Shown in pieces: positions 7,173 to 8,976 of a DNA stretch of 8,976 bases. The stretch is from JAAYZQ01 sp041300865 (GTDB lineage Bacteria > Chloroflexota > Anaerolineae > JAAYZQ01), in contig JBFYTF010000041.1 in NCBI GenBank assembly GCA_041300865.1, positions 1 through 8,976 on the forward strand, in the 5' to 3' direction. Below the pieces are notes generated by a model. It had not been told where the DNA came from and did no database searches. It saw nothing but the letters and a program-made list of their open reading frames with translations. A program made the position numbers and the translations under genes. Position 1 is the first letter of the stretch. Each line of letters begins with the position of its first letter.

Positions 7173-7201
7173 ATTGTAGCACAAGAAGCGGTTCCTGTCA
7201 A
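7173..7201 (-). promoter_or_regulatory. Housekeeping-sigma promoter of the sugar operon
   Basis: On the minus strand the -35 box TTGACA (7196-7201) and the -10 box TACAAT (7173-7178) are separated by exactly 17 nt. An A-rich run (AAAAAAGAAG) sits just upstream and may act as an UP-like element. The transcription start is expected near 7166. This AT-rich patch stands out in a GC-rich background. Confidence 0.85.
7185..7194. promoter_or_regulatory. Possible LacI-family operator in the promoter spacer
   Basis: GAACCGCTTC on the minus strand is symmetrical around a central CG and fits the AANCGNTT core common to LacI-family operators. It lies between the -35 and -10 boxes, where a bound repressor would block transcription. 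The outer bases fit the fuller consensus only partly, so this is a candidate. Confidence 0.45.
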
Positions 7202-7230
7202 ACTTCTTTTTTGGCTCCGGGGGCGGCCAA

Positions 7231-7244
7231 GGTCGGCGCCAACC
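7231..7244. promoter_or_regulatory. Near-palindrome between the divergent promoters
   Basis: GGTCGGCGCCAACC is a 14-bp palindrome with one mismatched pair, about 30 bp upstream of the minus promoter and 80 bp upstream of the plus promoter. It could be a regulator site serving both units. In GC-rich DNA a chance palindrome is also plausible. Confidence 0.3.
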
Positions 7245-7324
7245 AATGCTTGCGGCCAGACGGATAGGCGAATGGCAACCCCAGCCGTCACGGATCTGAA
7301 TGCCACGACCCCGGCCGGCTTCAT

Positions 7325-7353
7325 TTGACACGCCTGCTCTCCTGAGCTATAAT
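7325..7353 (+). promoter_or_regulatory. Consensus housekeeping-sigma promoter of the GcvT-like operon
   Basis: TTGACA (7325-7330) and TATAAT (7348-7353) are both perfect and are separated by exactly 17 nt. The spacer contains GCTC-TCCT-GAGC, a small inverted repeat. Transcription is expected to start near 7360, giving a leader of about 170 nt before the GcvT-like gene. Confidence 0.9.
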
Positions 7354-7373
7354 TCCTGCTGACCTCGGAGCCA

Positions 7374-7383
7374 GGTGCGCACC
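7374..7383. promoter_or_regulatory. Perfect palindrome just downstream of the plus promoter
   Basis: GGTGCGCACC is a perfect 10-bp palindrome starting about 14 nt after the predicted transcription start. This position suits a repressor operator. There is no other evidence for the role. Confidence 0.35.
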
Positions 7384-7412
7384 GACGCCGCCTGCTTGGT
7401 CCTTCCATCGCC

Positions 7413-7515
7413 GGCGGGTCGCCCACTGCTCGGAATGCAACCCGCCCCCTCACGCAGATTGCGTAGGACGGACTGTCAGTCCGTCGCCGGGCGGACCACC
7501 GCGTGCAGCCCGCCC
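7413..7515 (+). promoter_or_regulatory. Structured leader of the GcvT-like gene (hairpin series)
   Basis: Four inverted repeats follow one another: GGCGGGT/ACCCGCC (7413-7419 and 7440-7446), ACGCA/TGCGT (7452-7456 and 7460-7464), the palindrome 7467-7485, and GGGCGG/CCGCCC (7489-7494 and 7510-7515). The last ends 4 nt before the AGGAGG ribosome-binding site. Each G-rich arm of the outer hairpins can also pair with the C-rich arm of the other, so mutually exclusive folds are possible. No known riboswitch class was recognised. Confidence 0.5.
7467..7485. repeat. 19-bp perfect palindrome in the leader
   Basis: GACGGACTGTCAGTCCGTC has 9-bp arms around a single central T. It could be an operator, an RNA hairpin (8 pairs with a 3-nt loop) or one copy of a dispersed extragenic palindrome. 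Confidence 0.7.
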
Positions 7516-7519
7516 TTCA

Positions 7520-7525
7520 AGGAGG
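7520..7525 (+). promoter_or_regulatory. Ribosome-binding site deciding a GTG start
   Basis: AGGAGG lies 4 nt before GTG 7530, a slightly short spacing. It would fall inside the coding region if the in-frame GTG at 7503 were used, which favours 7530. Confidence 0.6.
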
Positions 7526-7529
7526 AGTA

Positions 7530-8723
7530 GTGCTCAGAGGAACTCCCCTCTACGCCCGGACCTCGGCCCTTTGCCAGGCGCAGAACTGGCGCGGCTGGTC
7601 TGGCTACCTGGCCGCCGCCTCGTACGAAATGCACCACGACCGGGAGTACTGGGCCATTCGCTCGGCAGCCGCCCTCATCGACGTCTCGCCCATCTACAAG
7701 TACCTGGTGCGTGGCCCAGACGCCCTGCGCCTGCTGGATCGCATCGTGACGCGCGACCTGAGCCGCTGTGCGGTGGGCCAGGTGATGTACACCCCGTGGT
7801 GCAACGCCGAGGGCAAGGTGATCGACGACGGGCTCGTGGCCCGCCTGGAGGCGAACGCTTTGCGCCTCACCGCGGCCGAGCCCAATCTGCGCTGGCTGGC
7901 AGACAACGCCCTGGGGATGGAGGTGGAAGTCGAAGACGAGTCGGAAAGGCTCGCCGGCCTGGCGCTGCAGGGCCCGGCTTCTCGTCAGATCCTGCGCCAG
8001 GTCGTTGAGCCCGCCGCGGGGATGGAGGTCCTGCGCCCCTTTCGTCTGCTTCAGGCCAGCCTGGGCGATATCCCGGCCACCATCACCCGCACGGGCTACA
8101 CCGGCGAGCTGGGCTACGAAATCTGGGTCGAGGCCACCAGGGCGACGGATGCCTGGGATGCGCTCATGGCGGCGGGCGAGGCCTACGGCCTCCTGCCGGC
8201 CGGGCTTCTGGCGCTGGATCTGGCCCGCGTTGAGGCTGGGCTGATCCTCATCGAGGTGGACTATGTGCCGGCACCCCGGGTCGACGTCGAAACGCAGGCG
8301 TCTTCGCCGTTCGAGATCAACCTGGGCTGGGCGGTAGACCTCGAGGCCGCACCCTTTAACGGCTGGCGAGCGCTGAGGGAGGAGAAGCGGCGGGGATCCG
8401 GGTGGCAGCTCGTGGGCCTGGAGCTTGACTGGGGAGCACTGGAACGACTGTACGCCGCCGAAGGACTGCCTCCCCAGCTGCCTACGACGGCCTGGCGTGG
8501 CAGCGCGGCGCTGTATGACGAGCGCCGCCAGGTGGGCTATGCGACGAGTGGTGCCTGGTCCCCTTTGCTCAAGCGCTACGTGGCCCTGGCCCACGTGCAA
8601 GCCCGCCATGCCCGGCCGGGAGAGAGGCTGTCGATGGAGGTGACGGTCGAGCATCGCCGCCAGAGGGCGGCCGCCCGCGTCGTCAACTTGCCCTTTCTCG
8701 ATCCCGCGCGCAGGCGGGCCTGA
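7530..8723 (+). CDS. GcvT-family aminomethyltransferase-like protein
   Basis: A 397-residue cytoplasmic protein of the folate-binding T-protein fold. Family landmarks in order are DVSPIYKYLVRGPDA (51-65, matching the 'DVSHM....v.GpdA' block), NAEGKVIDDGLVAR (92-105, with the Asp pair D99-D100 where the T-protein catalytic Asp lies), RTGYTGELGYEIWV (187-200, the family signature), LGWAVD (265-270), and VGYATSGAWSPLLKRYVALA (335-354). It ends NLPFLDP, as T-proteins do. The first 45 residues differ from classical GcvT, and the usual MVDFAGW block is not seen. No gcvH or gcvP adjoins it, so a demethylase or C1-transfer role (as in DmdA or sarcosine/dimethylglycine enzymes) fits better than glycine cleavage. 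The GTG start is preceded by AAGGAGGAG. A flavoprotein gene follows after 30 nt and is probably a partner. Confidence 0.88.
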   Translation: MLRGTPLYARTSALCQAQNWRGWSGYLAAASYEMHHDREYWAIRSAAALIDVSPIYKYLVRGPDALRLLDRIVTRDLSRCAVGQVMYTPWCNAEGKVIDDGLVARLEANALRLTAAEPNLRWLADNALGMEVEVEDESERLAGLALQGPASRQILRQVVEPAAGMEVLRPFRLLQASLGDIPATITRTGYTGELGYEIWVEATRATDAWDALMAAGEAYGLLPAGLLALDLARVEAGLILIEVDYVPAPRVDVETQASSPFEINLGWAVDLEAAPFNGWRALREEKRRGSGWQLVGLELDWGALERLYAAEGLPPQLPTTAWRGSAALYDERRQVGYATSGAWSPLLKRYVALAHVQARHARPGERLSMEVTVEHRRQRAAARVVNLPFLDPARRRA

Positions 8724-8753
8724 CGCGCGGAGCAGACGAGGCTAGGGACGGCC

Positions 8754-8976
8754 ATGGCTAACAGCGATCTGCACAACGTGGACGTGGTAGTGGCCGGCGG
8801 CGGCCACAACGGGCTGACGGCAGCGGCCTACCTGGCGCGGGCCGGAAAGCGCGTGCTGGTGGTCGAGCGCCGGCACGTGGTGGGTGGCGCGGCGGTCACC
8901 GAAGAGCTGCTCCCCGGCTACAAGTACTCGGTCGCTTCCTACGTCGTCAGCCTGCTGCGACCCGAGATCATCCGCG
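8754..8976 (+). CDS. FAD/NAD(P)-dependent oxidoreductase, phytoene desaturase/PYROXD2-like, partial
   Basis: The first 74 codons are present and the gene runs off the right edge. The N-terminus carries a dinucleotide-binding Rossmann fold: DVVVAGGGHNGLTAAAYLAR (10-29, with GxGxxG as GGGHNG), then VLVVERR (34-40), where the Glu binds the ribose, and VGGAAVTEELLPGYKYS. This pattern, including HNGL and GGAAVTEE, is typical of the phytoene-desaturase-like family that includes PYROXD2. The ATG at 8754 has a weak AGGGA about 8 nt upstream. It follows the GcvT-like gene by 30 nt on the same strand, so the two are probably co-transcribed. The substrate is unknown; a carotenoid role is not implied by the context. 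Confidence 0.9.
   Translation, partial: MANSDLHNVDVVVAGGGHNGLTAAAYLARAGKRVLVVERRHVVGGAAVTEELLPGYKYSVASYVVSLLRPEIIR

Noticed and set aside
6909..7328. A 139-codon plus-strand frame in the control region
   Set aside because: It crosses the minus promoter, has no ribosome-binding site and its composition does not look like a protein.
7360..7529. A glycine riboswitch before the GcvT-like gene
   Set aside because: The conserved glycine aptamer core was not found in this leader.
7476..8654. A 392-codon minus-strand frame opposite the GcvT-like gene
   Set aside because: The plus strand carries the complete set of T-protein landmarks, a promoter and a ribosome-binding site.

Overview
The window is GC-rich bacterial DNA. 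I read it as most likely from the phylum Chloroflexota (Anaerolineae/Caldilineae-like). The reasons are the base composition, the lipoproteins with long Thr/Pro/Ala/Glu linkers carrying TPEATAEE-type repeats, and uroporphyrinogen-decarboxylase-like (URO-D-like) genes inside a sugar-uptake operon. This is a judgement from style and gene content, not a marker-gene identification.

There are two divergent transcription units around a gene-free control region at 6696-7529. The minus-strand unit reads leftward and fills positions 6695 down to 1. In order it holds a sugar-type extracellular solute-binding lipoprotein (5148-6695), two membrane permeases of the CUT1 class (4119-5066 and 3179-4114), a URO-D-like protein with an intact HxC...C metal motif (1880-3022), an exported glycoside hydrolase family 43 lipoprotein (784-1896), and a second, divergent URO-D-like protein cut by the window edge (1-761). 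Genes overlap or lie 4-25 nt apart, except for two spacers of 81 and 156 nt that both carry long inverted repeats. No ATPase gene is present, so the transporter probably uses a shared ATPase encoded elsewhere. The likely theme is trimming arabinose/xylose-type glycan side chains at the cell surface, importing the products, and further chemistry by URO-D-like enzymes of unknown reaction.

The plus-strand unit holds a GcvT-family, folate-dependent aminomethyltransferase-like protein (7530-8723), then the start of an FAD/NAD(P)-dependent oxidoreductase of the phytoene-desaturase/PYROXD2 type (8754 to the window end). No gcvH or gcvP lies beside them, so this is probably C1 or demethylation chemistry rather than the classical glycine cleavage system.

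The control region has two near-perfect housekeeping promoters facing away from each other. The minus one is TTGACA-N17-TACAAT (7173-7201) and the plus one is TTGACA-N17-TATAAT (7325-7353). The minus promoter has a LacI-family-like operator core in its spacer. Its predicted leader is unusually long (about 470 nt). The plus leader (about 170 nt) carries a run of hairpins that could pair in alternative ways next to the ribosome-binding site. I recognised no tRNA, rRNA, CRISPR array, insertion sequence or known riboswitch class. The most interesting unexplained points are the two structured leaders, the paired but dissimilar URO-D-like proteins around a GH43 lipoprotein, and a 30-bp coding repeat whose units differ only by silent changes.
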